This document shows, piece after piece, positions 21,173-33,600 of a stretch of DNA of 64,000 nt. Numbering within the stretch: the stretch's first letter is position 1; each line of letters opens with the position of its first letter. The stretch comes from Angiostrongylus vasorum (lineage: Eukaryota; Nematoda; Chromadorea; Rhabditida; Metastrongylidae), in NCBI GenBank assembly GCA_018806985.1, contig JADANN010000441.1, forward strand, positions 202,446 through 266,445, in the 5' to 3' direction. Made by a program: the position numbers and the translations under genes. The notes beneath the pieces are model-generated. The model made no database searches. It saw only the letters and a program-made list of their open reading frames with translations, and was not told where the DNA came from.

Positions 21173-24114
21173 CTAAAATTATTTCGAATAAATGAGTAGA
21201 CTGTCTTGGAACTACAGATGACACTTTGTCCAGATATTGGAGTGTTCTCAATATTGCCAAAACGGAAACCTTGAGTTGACGGCCCCGAACAAGAAATGAC
21301 ACGGCAGTAGTTCTCATGTTGGAATTTCTCAGAGTGTCCAAAAAGAAAAACTATTTTCATCGAATTGTTCTCCTTGAAGGTTTTTTTACTTTTTCGATTG
21401 ATTTCTGAATAAATACGAGCTCAGTAGGTCTGAAGTGGCATTGTAAATTTAGGTTATGTTAAATGAAATTATGGCAATTCTCCTTATAACTAAAAAAATA
21501 CCATTAATACATATTCGCTCAAAACGCCCTTATTGTTAAGCTTCGGTCATGAAGCTAAGCAAAAGCTATAAAATTTGAACAGTGCGGCAAATTAGACATA
21601 CCGTCAGTACATCGGATTGTTAACGATAGATAGTCGTACCCTAATCTTCCAATCGTGGTGAGCGCCTTGACTATGACACTTCAGCAGTGTGAGTCCTTTC
21701 AATGAGTCCAGACAAAGACGAGGCGAGCCCATCGGTCGAAATTTGTCCTTAAAGTGTCAGAAGTATCGATACGACATGATATCGGCAGTTTCCGGAAAAT
21801 TATTAGAGGCGACAAGATATGGTCTTGCTCTTGTGCAATTAGTACATTCCAAAAATTTTTAGCTCTACCCATAATTGAATCTATTTTTCTTGAAAACTGT
21901 CCAAATAAACCAATCACAGGACACATGATTCTGCACAAAATTAACACCTGACGTGCTTATGAATTAACAGTCTAAATAACTTTGATGACAGGTCCTACTA
22001 TAAACTTTCGTACCACCTACATTATGGTTCCACTGCCACTGCTGGTTCCGTTTAGCATGACAAATCCTCATTTAAACCCTAATTCCTTTTGCTATGAGAC
22101 CTATCGCTGGCTGTAAGGCAAAAACCAGTGTTGCTAGTAGGATCTGAATTCCTCGAATAACTATGAATTAGCTTTAAGAGGAGCTAAAAGTAGTGTTTAG
22201 ACTGATCGTGGTGAAAACAATAATCAGGAAATGTCATAACAGACGTCATAGGTGACGAGTTCCTACCAACCAACAGGATAGCTGCAGTTAAGCTCATGGT
22301 CGACTTGCTAGAGGTTGAATAACCACAATAATCTTTCTCATTTTACCACCTTGACTACTTTCTGACCAAAGAGACAGTCCATGCATTTCGTTACACATTC
22401 TTTGTACATCGAAATAAGTGAATATGTTTTCATAAACGTATTCCCGCACTGAAATTTTATGAGTAACGCTGTCAACGATCTGTCATTCGACTAATCACAG
22501 GAATAAGAGCAATAGAAGATCCCTAGGCGAATCCTGGGCTGCTAACCTTGTCTTTATTCAAAAGCTCCAAAGCACTCCAATAAACACTTCGTTGTTCGAG
22601 ATACACGAACACCATCACCGTTTTCGCATGAGGTCCTCAAGTTTTTCACTTTGGTTAAAGGCTGCAGGCAAGTAGCTCGTAAGGGCCCACATTCGGAGAA
22701 TATTAATCGAAGGTGACCCTGACCCATCTCCCATATATTTGCTTCCTAGCCAATTATTTTTTTCCTTTCTGTTGAATTGACGTGTGGCATAGAGTCGCCA
22801 CAAACATAAGTGCAGCCATGCCATTATACTTGGATGTAATAACGTTTGCGAGTTTTTGGTCCATATTTAACCCTCTTCAGTCATCAAATAATGTGCAACG
22901 TATCATTGCCACAAACCCAGCACTAGCTTATTCATAAGACGGCGGTATCAAGAATATAACATCACCTCTTTTAATCCGTTTTGTTGGGTTACAGCTGTCA
23001 TCACTATGCAACTAAAAGTGTTGTATGGGTGTTGGGATTCGAAAATTTATGCTATAGCTGTGAGACAAAGTTCCTATGATGATAAGTATAGCATAGGCAT
23101 ATAGAACCAGTAGGTTATATAAAACGTACTACCAGAATAGGCATGGAGCTCAGTTTTCCAAAATACAAGACGATAAATCACTTCCGTGAAGTGAGAATGC
23201 AAATCTTTCCTAACGAATTTTTCCAAACAACGTACCGATAAGTGCCTCATATAAATAGGCCAGGTCCACAGTACCGAAGCCTACTCAACCTATTTAATGA
23301 TGCATCGAAACCTTCCGTGGTTTAACATTATTGTTTGTTATGAAATATTAGTATTAGCATTAGAAGACCCGTCATCACATCTGACCTGATCCCAGCACTT
23401 GTATTCGATTTGTTTTCCTCGCACTCACCGTCCACACAGGTGTCTGAAAATTTCCCGCGTTGTTTCGGCTGCTTCTCGAGGATTTCATCTTCTTTGTGAA
23501 TATCGGAGAATGGTGGCTTAGTCGATTCTTCTTGAAATCTTGGAAATAACCGGGATATGGCTCTTCCATGTTGATTGGAGGAGAAGGTTAGAGAGGAGGC
23601 TGACCCTTGATTCTTGATGGACTGCATCTTTAACGAAAGGTAGGATACATACTAAGGAATCCTATACTATCCTGACTGCAGATCTTCGTAAGGAAATATG
23701 AAACTCTCCGCTATCATTCTTTGCTTTATCAGGAAAATCAAAAGGTAAAATCAAACATAAAACAAACGTCCGTCGCTGTTTCTAGTTTGCCACAATAATA
23801 AATAGCTCTTGTCTCTCGCTAGATTGTTTCCAGCAATCACGAGTATTTCCAACACAACGGTTTAGAGAACCCCTGAAAAGTCATCAGTTAATCTAGAAAG
23901 ATACTAGTACTCTCCATTCTTTCATGACACACACACACACACTTGAGATGCTTGCTAATTTCTGTCCGTTGAACAGAAACAAGAAGCATAGCATTAATCA
24001 CTTTTATCTTCGTTAAGGTTTTCGGCTACAACATTTGAGGTCGAACTCAGCTGCTAACAACTCGCGTTCATCTGTGGATTGTGAATCCAGGAACATTGGT
24101 GCCTCCTTACAGTT
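21173..24114. other. No firm gene; one candidate exon
   Basis: Upstream dynein stem exons may lie here but I could not recognise them. On minus at 23430-23630 an open frame (MEEPYPGYFQDFKKNRLS..) ends at a good donor GTGAGTGC; an alternative overlapping frame is also open, so its status is unclear. A short AC dinucleotide run sits near 23930. Confidence 0.35.
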
Positions 24115-24395
24115 TGCCGCCTCTTCGTGGTTGGGAGGTATTCCTAGGTGCCGGGCTACGATGTACAGCGATGGGATTAATCCCGACAGGTCGCATGGTG
24201 GCAAATCTCCCTCCGATCGACAAAGGCTGCGATTGCCTGTGACGGTGACGACCTTGGGCAGACTTTGGCCAAGCTGACCTCGGGAATTCAAGGAAACACA
24301 ATGGTTAAACCAACAAAACTATGAATAATGGAAATCATGCTGAGGCCCGCACAACCAGTGAAAACGGGTCATCCAAGTAACTAAGTATCCGAGTA
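24115..24395 (+). repeat. Family B repeat, copy 3 (internally deleted)
   Basis: GTTGGGAGGTATTCCTAGGTG, CGATGTACAGCGATGGGATTAA, then direct to GTCGCATGGTGGCAAATCTC; the ~90-bp block holding GGAAGCCTAGCTAAGAG is missing. Tail AAGTAACTAAGTATCC. Confidence 0.7.
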
Positions 24396-24532
24396 AGCTG
24401 TGGCGTCCTTCATCTTAGATCGTCTTGTAGTTCACTACTCGGGGTTCCCTCTCATCTGTGTCAGATATAATACTCACTTAGTCTCACCCTTTTCATAACG
24501 CATGCTGGTGTAAAACAATGAGGAATAAACCG

Positions 24533-24870
24533 CCGACGTTGATCAATCCCCAAAGGATTCCATATGCCTTAGAATTCACTAAACATCCTAGAGGTAACTG
24601 AAGGCACATCTGGCCTATAGTATGATTTCTCGTGTCCTACTGACGTGTCACATCAGTGTTTCTATCGTTTCAAACAAGGGTAAAAAAGGCTTCCGATACT
24701 GACCAACCTTTGAGCGATGCGCCGTATGTGGCTTTAACCAGCACCGAAGAGGTGGTCCAATAAAAAATGGCTTAATGAATGACTTGCAGCAGCCTACTAA
24801 TGAACCATTTCAGCGTCTGTTATCCCCCAGATAGGTCCAGTAGCAATTTGTGAACAAAAGAGCGATGGAA
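24533..24870 (-). repeat. Decayed SINE-like sequence, family A
   Basis: GTTGATCAATCCCCAAAGGA at one end matches the family A 3' end in reverse; the rest is weakly similar, with a second patch CCCCCAGATAGGTCCAGTAGC. Old, possibly two fused fragments. Confidence 0.4.
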
Positions 24871-25041
24871 AACTTACCTCATCTCTCTCTCAAACTCATT
24901 TCACCACCATTATCAACGAGAGTTGCAACGAAAAAAACAAGCATTAAAAGTCATGCAAAAGTAAGTGAAATAAAATTACATCATTCGGACGGAGAATCAG
25001 GAACAAGATAGAACAGACGTCACTAACCACCTGAATGGTTT

Positions 25042-26190
25042 ACAATGCAACTTCTTCTCCAACTTCAACCGATCCGAAGTATCTCCGTAGCCGGTGTTCG
25101 ACTCCAAAGAAGACGGAGATTTGAGGAATTGCGGTTAAAAGATATTCGTCGAGCCATACTCGAGCCGCTCTCAGTGAGTTCTTGCTAATGGAGTCGAACG
25201 CCAATCCAAATGGACGTATTTTCTTGAAAACCTAAAGAAAATAATACAAAGCCGATTGCGCTAAATACATGAACCGAAAGAGACCACATTCACTACGAGA
25301 ATGATTAATTACAAGTATAACTACACAAGAGTAATGACAAAAAACCAGAAACCTAAAGATATGGCAAACTCGATTGCGTGGAATGGTCTCGAGTTCACCG
25401 CCACGCAACCAAGTCTATGACCAGCGAAAATCATAAAGGGTTTCGAGTCGTTTTCCTCAACCCATTCTTTCTTCAGTCATTTTCACTGGTCTCCTTTTCT
25501 CTGCTCTACGGTACATTTCTGATTAGAGAATGTATCAACAAACAAGTCATTTAAAAGAAAGAATAGAAGAAAAAGAACGGAAGAAGATAAAGGGAACCCA
25601 CTCGGAAAGATATTTCCACATTCTCAGCTCACCAATCATCCACTCCTTTGTCATAGGTGCCAATATTGAAGAAGAACGTCCTCACTTTGAATTTTTCCAG
25701 TCTTTGGAAACTTTGCTTTTTTCGAGTGGACAAGTGTGATGAAGTGTTGGACGAGCTGGGATCGGCCGTTCTCGCATCAGTCATCTAAAACATCTCAACT
25801 TACAAGACTAAAACACAGCAACTGGTTACAACCCAAAACCATCAAACGTAATGTCATTTCATGAACTATAGGACATTGCAAATAACACAGAACCACATTT
25901 ATATAAATTCAATCGTCCACCAATACATCCAATCTGCACCTGATATCGGTCGAGATGTGATACCAAGTGGACGGATTGTACATAACAAGGGAAAAAATCA
26001 CGACAATGGAGAACTATACTAGTTAAATAAGTACTTCAGGATAAGAAGATGTAATTATAAATTTGCTCTACAGCATTAATGAGGCACTGTTTAAAACATA
26101 CAGGTATCCTCTTGGAAGTGGTATCGTTCGTTCATCAGGTCCGATGATGAAGCTGAATCTAGGAAGGTTACGAGAGAGCTAGGTGAAGTG
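25042..26190 (-). pseudogene. Polypeptide N-acetylgalactosaminyltransferase pseudogene (gly/GALNT family)
   Basis: The family starts mucin-type O-glycosylation by moving GalNAc to Ser/Thr of secreted proteins in the Golgi. Minus-strand blocks in order: 26106-26190 (FLDSASSSDL, weak), 25600-25790 with FFNIGTYDKGVDDW, stop, AENVEISFRV; 25361-25417 with TWLRGGELETIPRNRVCH; 25045-25231 with FKKIRPFGLAFDSISKNSLR, AARVWLDEYL, then in a shifted frame GYGDTSDRLKLEKKL. The family reads GTYD..M..WGGEN.E.SFRVW.CGG.LE..PCSRVGHVFRK..P......N..R.AEVWMDEY..........FGD.S.R..LR..L.C. Disabled by a stop in WGGEN, loss of the Cys in CGG and PCS, and a frameshift before GDxS. No lectin domain or N-terminal membrane anchor was found. 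Introns are retained. Confidence 0.8.
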
Positions 26191-26427
26191 GATGCTGATC
26201 ATTCTCGCGCCCATTATTGATATCCGCTTTGATTGAAAACTTGATCTCGGGTATGGAATACTTTGCTCTACTTCGCTATGGCCATTACAACAAAGTAGTT
26301 AAAAAGCTATTCTGAAGAACATCTGTATGTACACTGTACGTACCATCTGAAAATATACATTGGTACCGGTTTTCTCCTTTTTATTCTTTATCTTAGAGAT
26401 TTATTTATATTTCTTATGTTTTACGGA

Positions 26428-26712
26428 AGCAGCCGTCCTGCACAGTGATCGGTGGTCCTCTGCCAAGCACCTGTGCTCGATCCTTCGACCAAGGCTCACC
26501 AAGCCTTCTATCTCGCCGGGTTTGGCGAATTCATGCAAGACCTGTTTGGGAGGATAGTAGCATGGACTCCAAACATCGGTATGTCACCGCAATTCATTGT
26601 ATAGGCCAGATATGGCATTCATTCCCCAGTAGCACTGACACGACACATCGGTATGCCACCGCAATTCATTGTAAAGGTCAGATATGCATTCAGTCACCTC
26701 CAGCGATGGCAT
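26428..26712 (+). repeat. tRNA-derived SINE, family A, copy 7, with internal duplication
   Basis: Head CAGCCGTCCTGCACAGTGATC and box-B-like GTGCTCGATCCTTCG are degenerate. The segment CATCGGTATG.CACCGCAATTCATTGTA..G.CAGATAT..CATTCA occurs twice in tandem (about 26573-26625 and 26649-26699), unlike the other copies. Confidence 0.7.
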
Positions 26713-26814
26713 AATGAAGTCGGGAGTCTATCGTTCATCGAGACATTTACCGAATGGAATTAGAAGGATATGGTCAAAATCAGTAATCAGTCCTTTCTTC
26801 AATTTGTGCCTGTA

Positions 26815-28094
26815 AGAAGTTTCACGGCTCATCCTACACGGTTGACCAGTCCTGAAAACATTACCGCCCCCTCTTGTCATTTACGTAAATGAACTGATAA
26901 GCAGTACCTTAGCATCACAACGGTACTCAAAACCATCAGGCTGAATGAGAAGTTCACGTATAGTTCGCTGGATCTCGCGCTCTCCACTGGAATTGGAATT
27001 ATATCGTTTTGTAGCAACGTCATCAATCTCACCAACGAATGTGATTGTCTGAAAGAATGTTGGAATGCAATAAATCAAAAGCACATTTTACACATATCCT
27101 TTCCTAAAAAAACGATAATACAGACATTAACTAACCAGGATCCTACTACTTCCCGTGCGTTTTCTTCAGCAACACAGAACACCTCTCGCACCACTTTAGC
27201 TCTGTCGCCAAGGTATTTTGAATAAGCTCGAAACCAGAAATTCCACAGAGTGTAGCAGACTGCTAACGAGTGGAACAAATGTGCAACATTCTACCCGTAA
27301 ACCTTCGGTGGTTTAATGCCCATTTCTTCGTAATACTCCGAATGTTTCAATGGCAACTCGACTGACTCTTCGATTTCTCCGACTTGTTGATCCAGTCCAC
27401 CACCATCCGCATAGATTCTCTGAAATGTTTTAAAAAAGGCAAATAATGAATAATGCAACAACTCTCTGAGGTGGCATAGAAAAAATATGACTGATTTTAA
27501 CAACAGGCTTGGGGCGCTTTTTCCAGTTTCATTGCTGAAACTATAAGATCGGTATCGTCAGCGAGAACACCAATAACAGCATAATTCTGGAGGCAAAAGA
27601 ACTCTTACATTCGGTGGAATAAGAACAAAAAGAAGAAATTGTCACGTTAATTATTAGTCACGCAGTTCACGGATGACTAGAACCTGGTTCAACGAGTACA
27701 CCTTGTTTTGGGCAATTCTCTGTCAGTGAACGACATGATGTAAACTTAACGTCCTATTGCCACATTTTAAAAAGCATATAATTTAGTAAAAAATATACCG
27801 ATAGAGCGAATATTTGAGCTCCAAGAAAGAACGAGAAATGAAATACCGTTGAAATAACAGCTTGTAGGTCGTCAATAATTCCTTCCAAAGAGCCGTCCGC
27901 CATAGGAGAATCTTGAAGCTGATCCACCTATATTTGAATTGATAAGAATAGCAATAAGGAGCTGTAAACTAGTTTGAAGAACTACTTATTTAGGATGACA
28001 TGAAAATGCAATTGCCTACCTTCATTCTCTCTTCTTCCTGACTTTCGTTCTATGGCATATGACGCTCCTCTTGATTGGATCTCTTTTCAGCAGC
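26815..28094 (-). pseudogene. rpt-2: 26S proteasome ATPase subunit Rpt2 pseudogene (rpt-2/PSMC1)
   Basis: Rpt2 is one of six AAA ATPases in the base of the 26S proteasome. Minus-strand blocks: 28019-28094 NQEERHMP, stop, NESQEEERMK; 27847-27927 VDQLQDSPMADGSLEGIIDD, LQAVIST, donor GTATTT; about 27675-27755 IMSFTDRE and, frame-shifted, VLVEPGSS; 27508-27586 [25 protein letters not shown]; 27303-27419 [35 protein letters not shown]; 27135-27275 QSATL.., ELIQ, shifted to KYLGDRAKVVREVFCVAEEN; 26909-27048 FVGEIDDVATKRYNSNSSGE, REIQRTIRELLIQPDGFE. A weak block (QPCRMSRE) lies near 26840. About 17 residues holding Walker A (family GPPGTGKTLLAKA) are missing, and Walker B FIDEID is FVGEID. The N-terminus and the C-terminal lid are not found. 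Introns are kept. Confidence 0.92.
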
Positions 28095-28307
28095 CTAATA
28101 GGACAAAAAGCATGAGTAGTAAGTAAAATTATTAGGGTAGAATAGCACCAGCAATTCCGAAGCAATATGCTCGACGTAAAATGCCATAGAACCATAGTTT
28201 ATAGAACCACTAAAAAAATAGTTCAACTCTTACTGGGAAAAAAAAACCGGAATGACTAATTACTACTACAATGAGGAATAATAATAAGCATACTTGATAT
28301 GTGATTC

Positions 28308-28680
28308 TTGAATGGCATGTCCTCACTAGTTGTGCTGGCCCCAGCACAGCCTCCATTTTTCGGAGATTTGCTAATTAAGCCATCATGGGTCTCTGGAACC
28401 CCGAGGTTAGCCAAGGCAAAATCTGCACCAGATGTTCACCACCACAGGCGGCCGTAGCCCTTGTGGATCAGAGGGAGATTTGCCACTATCCTACTTTAAT
28501 ATCAGGACGGTGGTAGATCCTGGTATAGATTTACTCTTAGCTAGGCTTCATGATGGAAATGCGGGACTCCTTCTCCGCTTAGGGACCTTGCCAAGGGGAA
28601 CAATCGCTCCGCCGTGCATCGCAGCCCCGACACCCAGGAGCACCTCCCAGCCACGATGAACGGTAAACCGTTGGGTGGAG
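28308..28680 (-). repeat. Family B repeat, copy 4
   Basis: Reverse orientation: CTTGAATGGCATGTCCTCACTAG at one end, GTTCACCACCACAGGCGGCCG, TTACTCTTAGCTAGGCTTC, CCCAGCCACGATGAACGG at the other. The AAGT tail is nearly lost. Confidence 0.7.
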
Positions 28681-29393
28681 GGAAAATTATTATTTGAACA
28701 AAGTTGAAATTCTTCTCAAATTTGCTCATTTACTGGGAAAAACTCCAATATGGGAGGCCATGTTCATCTGAACGTGTTAAAACTTGCCACCTCATGTACA
28801 TTCGTGCCCTGAACGTGTTAAAACTTGTCAACTTGTGTTCATTCGTATCCTGAACGTGTTAAAAAATTGTTAGCAAGGAGCGCGGTAAAAGACGGTTTGG
28901 ATTATGTTGCTAGTTCCAGTTAAAGCCATGTTCCACCGCCTGGCCTAATTCATCGTCCTTTTGTACCACATTATTACTTGCCTTTTCTATAACAAGAACT
29001 CTTATGCTTTGATATCATGCTGTATTCTATTTTCAATAGCAAGAAGTTATTCTTAGGTTTTCCGTACTGGTCCTATAATCTTCTGATTACAGGTTTATTT
29101 TTGAGGATCATCGATACTCCTTGCTTGTCTAAGTGCATCGCTTCTTGGTGATTAGTGGATCATTTGGAGAGTAATAATGGATGACCTTCCATCGTGCAGT
29201 AGTAAGAAGCCTAGAACACATGTATGTTTTCTTATGTTTCTCAGGTTTTATCCTGCGTAATTGTACCCGTATACATTCTAATTTTTTGCATTTTGTAAAA
29301 TGCTGAATGGAATCTTTGAGTAAAATATAGAGGAATGGAACCGGAAATGAATGTATGTGAAAGACAAAACAATAAATCTGGATAAATTCTTGG
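28681..29393. other. No gene; short local direct repeat
   Basis: CTGAACGTGTTAAAACTTG.CA.CT.ATGT.CATTCGT.CC occurs about three times in tandem around 28769-28870 (a ~50-bp unit). Nothing coding recognised. Confidence 0.5.
28769..28872. repeat. Short tandem repeat, ~50-bp unit
   Basis: CTGAACGTGTTAAAAC recurs at about 28769, 28812 and 28852, with GTACATTCGTGCC / GTTCATTCGTATCC between. An imperfect minisatellite of two to three units. Confidence 0.7.
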
Positions 29394-29602
29394 AGCGTGT
29401 GTGGCGCAGTGGTTGGAGGCGCCATTGCGACACACATATGGAATCAGTCCCCTTGCCCATGGCTCGCTAAGCCCTTTATCCCTTCGGGGTCGGAAAATTG
29501 GTACCAGACTTGTCTGGGAGGATAGCAGAACTGGCTCGATACATCGGCAGGCCACCGCGAGCCATTGTAAAGGCCAGATACGCATTCAATCACCTCCAAC
29601 TT
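29394..29602 (+). repeat. tRNA-derived SINE, family A, copy 8
   Basis: GAGCGTGTGTGGCGCAGTGG head, CATATGGAATCAGTCCCC box B region, GTACCAGACTTGTCTGGGAG, CATTCAATCACCTCCAAC end. The 3' T-rich segment is short. Confidence 0.8.
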
Positions 29603-30610
29603 TTATTTTTTCTTTCAAATTCCTCTCAGCAAATAGTTATGGAGTTGCCTGAATAATACCGGTTGATGAGAGATCTATTGTGGCTGGATGAAAAGCTTCG
29701 CATACTAATGTTTTCGATTTTTGTAGTGTGCTAATACAACGCGTTTTCAGAACCGTTGCTAAAGAGCGTCTGTCTTTTTTCGAAGGCAGGCTTAATTTAG
29801 ATATCTAAGTTTCAGTCGTTGGCACATTTTTTCGATCTACGACATCGCTTTCTCCTGGAATAGTTAGTCAGGATTAACAGAATAGAAGTAAAGTTTTCAA
29901 CTACAGTGTGACTACGAAAGCTGCACATGATCTCCAGTTTGCCAATACAGCTTCGGATGTTGTTTTGGTGCTTCATCGTGCACAGAGTCTCGTCGACTGT
30001 CATGCACAACCCAATTCCAGTCCACGTCGTGTCGAGAGCAAGAAAGGAACAGTTTTTGTTGTGTATATGAAGTGCACAAAGGATTTCATGAGAAAGATGT
30101 TGTTCATTTTTTAAGTTCTGTTTAGGCTTTACGAGTGAAGACAATAAAACAAATTTGCTACTTCTGCCACATAGATTTACTTCGAACGAGGCTTTTAAAA
30201 TGACCATTATTGGTGATAGCGGGTCAGCTGTGATGAGCTTGAACTTTGAAGCTGTCATCTCCACCAGAATTATTGCCGAAAACTCTATTTTGTGGAAGTG
30301 TCGACGGTTATCTGGTCAAGTGAAATGCTAATATTGAGAGCCGTTCTTGCGACTTCTATCCACATTTAATCTATTACGTAAAACAGCCCTAATTTTTTTT
30401 CTCCGGTTTCCGTTTCAACAATGGAAATCGAATCGGAATTTGCACAAAAAAAGAAGCGAAAAAAATTTAGAGCTTTTTTTTGCTTCTAGGTGCGAGATAT
30501 AGCGCGAGTAGTGAAGCTCAGATGCCTGTTCTGAAACTCATCTATCGTGGTTTAGGGCCACCAATCCAAAAAAAATTACAACTCAATTTCATGATTTCAT
30601 CTGTCTCAAG
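29603..30610. other. Upstream of the 30.6-kb gene
   Basis: No confident exon. A possible first exon lies near 30500-30550 (plus frame [13 protein letters not shown]). Open frames at 29812-30264 (minus) and 29908-30114 (plus) overlap on opposite strands and have no motif. Confidence 0.35.
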
Positions 30611-33600
30611 GCTGAACTTCTGCTGGCGGTTAGCGAAGCCGAAATTGCCGCTCAACGTGATCCTCGTGCGCAGTGGGACATCCTAGCAGAAGATGAGGTG
30701 TCCGCAATTAAAAGAAGATGTGGACAGTTGCTAAGGTGAGCTCTTCTTTTCATAATTTTGCTTTTACTGAGGTGTTTACTGACCCTAATTTTTATTTCAT
30801 GATCATGGAAAAGATCCTTTTGCAGTCAGAAATGCTTGTTTCAGTTGGTTCGCCTGTGTGGACGCAAAAAACTTGACTAATTTAGTAGTGGTTGTTGACA
30901 AGAATTATCCACAGAAGGTGAGAATCAGTGAACTAAAACAACGCAAAATATATGGTTTTACCTTTCTAAAAATGGCATTCTAGCACCAAAACAAGCTATG
31001 TTTTGATCATCGTATTATGAAAGACGTCGCTGACCGATTCGAGAAAGAAGGAAACGTTCATTTTGGGAGCGAGTTTAATATGACTCAAGAACAATTGATT
31101 CTTGCCATACTTCATCGTATTCTTGAAGGTCTGTGGTTGTTGTAAACACTGTCATTCTTCTATCAAATGATTTTTGAGGCGTACCATTGTGTTTTCAGAA
31201 AAGAACAGACGCAACTTCAAGTTCCACTTGCTGTGCGACGCTCTACGGCTGGATAAGAGCACTTACTACACAGTAAAGGCATTCCTAAATAGCGGTCGTG
31301 ATGAGGAAAAAACGCCTAGACATTTGGTTATGGTAAGGCGATCTAAATTTCGGTGTTTTCCTTTACTATTATGGTCCAGTTTTTTATTTGGAACTATGTG
31401 TTTACAGCAAACAATGTGCAATCCTATAGACTGCTGTTTGGCTCTCACAATGGCTTACTCTGAAGTGGGTCAAACGCTTTGTTGTTTTAGTTGTGTGCTT
31501 CCTTCGTTTCTTTCCTAAAAGTTTGCTCTCTCCGACGCAACACTATTTTAAGAAGAAAAGAATGCCCGGTAGTTCAACTCAACAATCAAGAATTTAGTTA
31601 ACTCCATCGTATTTTTTTAAACTTTGAGGCTTGTTTGGATTTATTACCAAGCGCTTTTTGAAGTAGCAGTTATATTTTAGGTTTTAGAGAAATAGCGAGG
31701 TCGTTTTGGTTTTGGTTGTTTGTTTTTTTTTCTCACAGAACCATTCTTTTTTGGACTAAGAGCTTTAAGTGCACGTCCGGTTGTTAACACCTTCTTATGG
31801 TGATGATGTTTAAGAACCTGTATCAGTTTAATCACTTAGTTCATTGTATGACACATGTCAGGTGAATGGCTGGCCGTTTTCTTGTGACTGGCGTGCAGTC
31901 CGCTCTACAAGCCTTATATGGACGCAAGAAGACCAGATTCGACTTGAAAAACTCGTTCATGAAGAGCTTCTTCGACAGTGGCAGTCTACGAAGGCTTTCC
32001 TGATGGATCCTACAAGCTCAGAAAATCGACGAAATGAGTGGAGGAGGTTAGCATTAAGTGGTTATTTCTTTTTTTGCGTTACGTAAGAAGTATTACCGCT
32101 GACTCTTCTTAGACGTATTATCGTAGCTCACCACTTCCACGATATCGTACGTGTCAGAACCTTGTTATGAAAACAACTGCGGAATTTTACGACATGTTAT
32201 CTTATAAAGATGAACAACATGTTTCCTGTATGTGAGAGATCTCGCTTCTCCTTTTTTTTCTCGCTTTCCATCTTTTGCTCTAGGACTCTGTGTGATTCAT
32301 AACTTTTGTACCAATCCAAAAATAATGATTAACTTTTATTTACTACCTGTTTTTTTAAAGGTAAGGTATTATGTGAGATACAACCATAATGATGCTGAGA
32401 TGTGAACAAAACTCGAAATCGCTTGTGAGTTTCGAACATGCAATTACCCTTATCGGGGTTGCTAGGTTGTCCACTGCATCATCGAAGCCCTTGCTTTGCG
32501 TTTCTTCCAGGTTTTTACGCTGAAGGTACTCCCGACAATCCCGTGAGAGGGAATGATCTGGGGAGCACAAATTGGCATTGAACCGAGTTAAGCTTACTAT
32601 GCAGGCGAAACCACAGTGTTTAACTTCTATTTACTATCTATCATGGAAGGTTCACGGCTGTGGTAATACGTAATAAATGTTAGACCATAGTTTTTTTTTG
32701 CCACAGCACTACGTTTTGTCATATATGCTGTGATATTTTTGAATTTTTTCCTCTCTCGTGAATAAAGTAGAACAACGAATCGGAATTGAACATATTCAGG
32801 CAATATATCGAGGAAGAGAATATATTAAAAACTCTTTTGGCAACAGTAGACAAGATGACTAAAGACACGGACGAGCTTCTTAAAGTTAGGAGCAGAAGTT
32901 CTTTGGTGAGGTTAAGAAAACATTTTTTAATATTTACAATCTAACCTGAGCTGATATCCTTTCACATCGTCTGAAAAAAAAACGCCCGTTTTCAACTTTG
33001 TGCAAACTCATGTCAGCTGAAAGTAAACTTTGTTAAATGCAACAAAACACATCAGAATCTACAAATTTTTTGCTTGCGGGACAAAGGTTTGGCTCTCATT
33101 TTTTTGAAGCAATCTAAATTTACTCTGTGAAGGCTGGTATTTCGAAAATGAGAGCAATTGAAGAAGCAGTATGTCGTCCATCCGAACACGATAACGTCCC
33201 CAAATGCGCTGGTCCCAATGTCTTCTGCAGTTTTAGTTGGATTGCTAAAAAAATTGAATTTGGCTTTCGTTTCCTTCAGTGACTTTATTTTTGCACATTT
33301 TTTGAAAACACTCTTGAATAGATAGAAAAAAATTCTCTTCTACAAGCGGACCTTGTTTTGAACTCGCCATTATTCAAATTATCGTGGAACTAGTGGAACT
33401 ATTAGCAATTTTAGAAAAACAACTTGGGCTGCAAGTGTTAAACGATATTTTCGAGATTTCGTGAGTCTTCTTATTTGTTTTGTGTGTATTAAGACATACT
33501 GATGTTGTAATTTAGGCGAAAAAAATATGCTTCCATAGTGGAAAGAGCTAAAGACGCCATCGACGCGCTATTACCAGGCAATTTTCGTGACCTTCCGCCA

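Noticed and set aside
23925..23945. AC dinucleotide run as a regulatory or Z-DNA element
   Set aside because: About eight AC units only; an ordinary short microsatellite.
28769..28872. CRISPR-like spaced repeats
   Set aside because: Two to three imperfect units of ~50 bp in a eukaryotic intergenic region; a minisatellite explains them.
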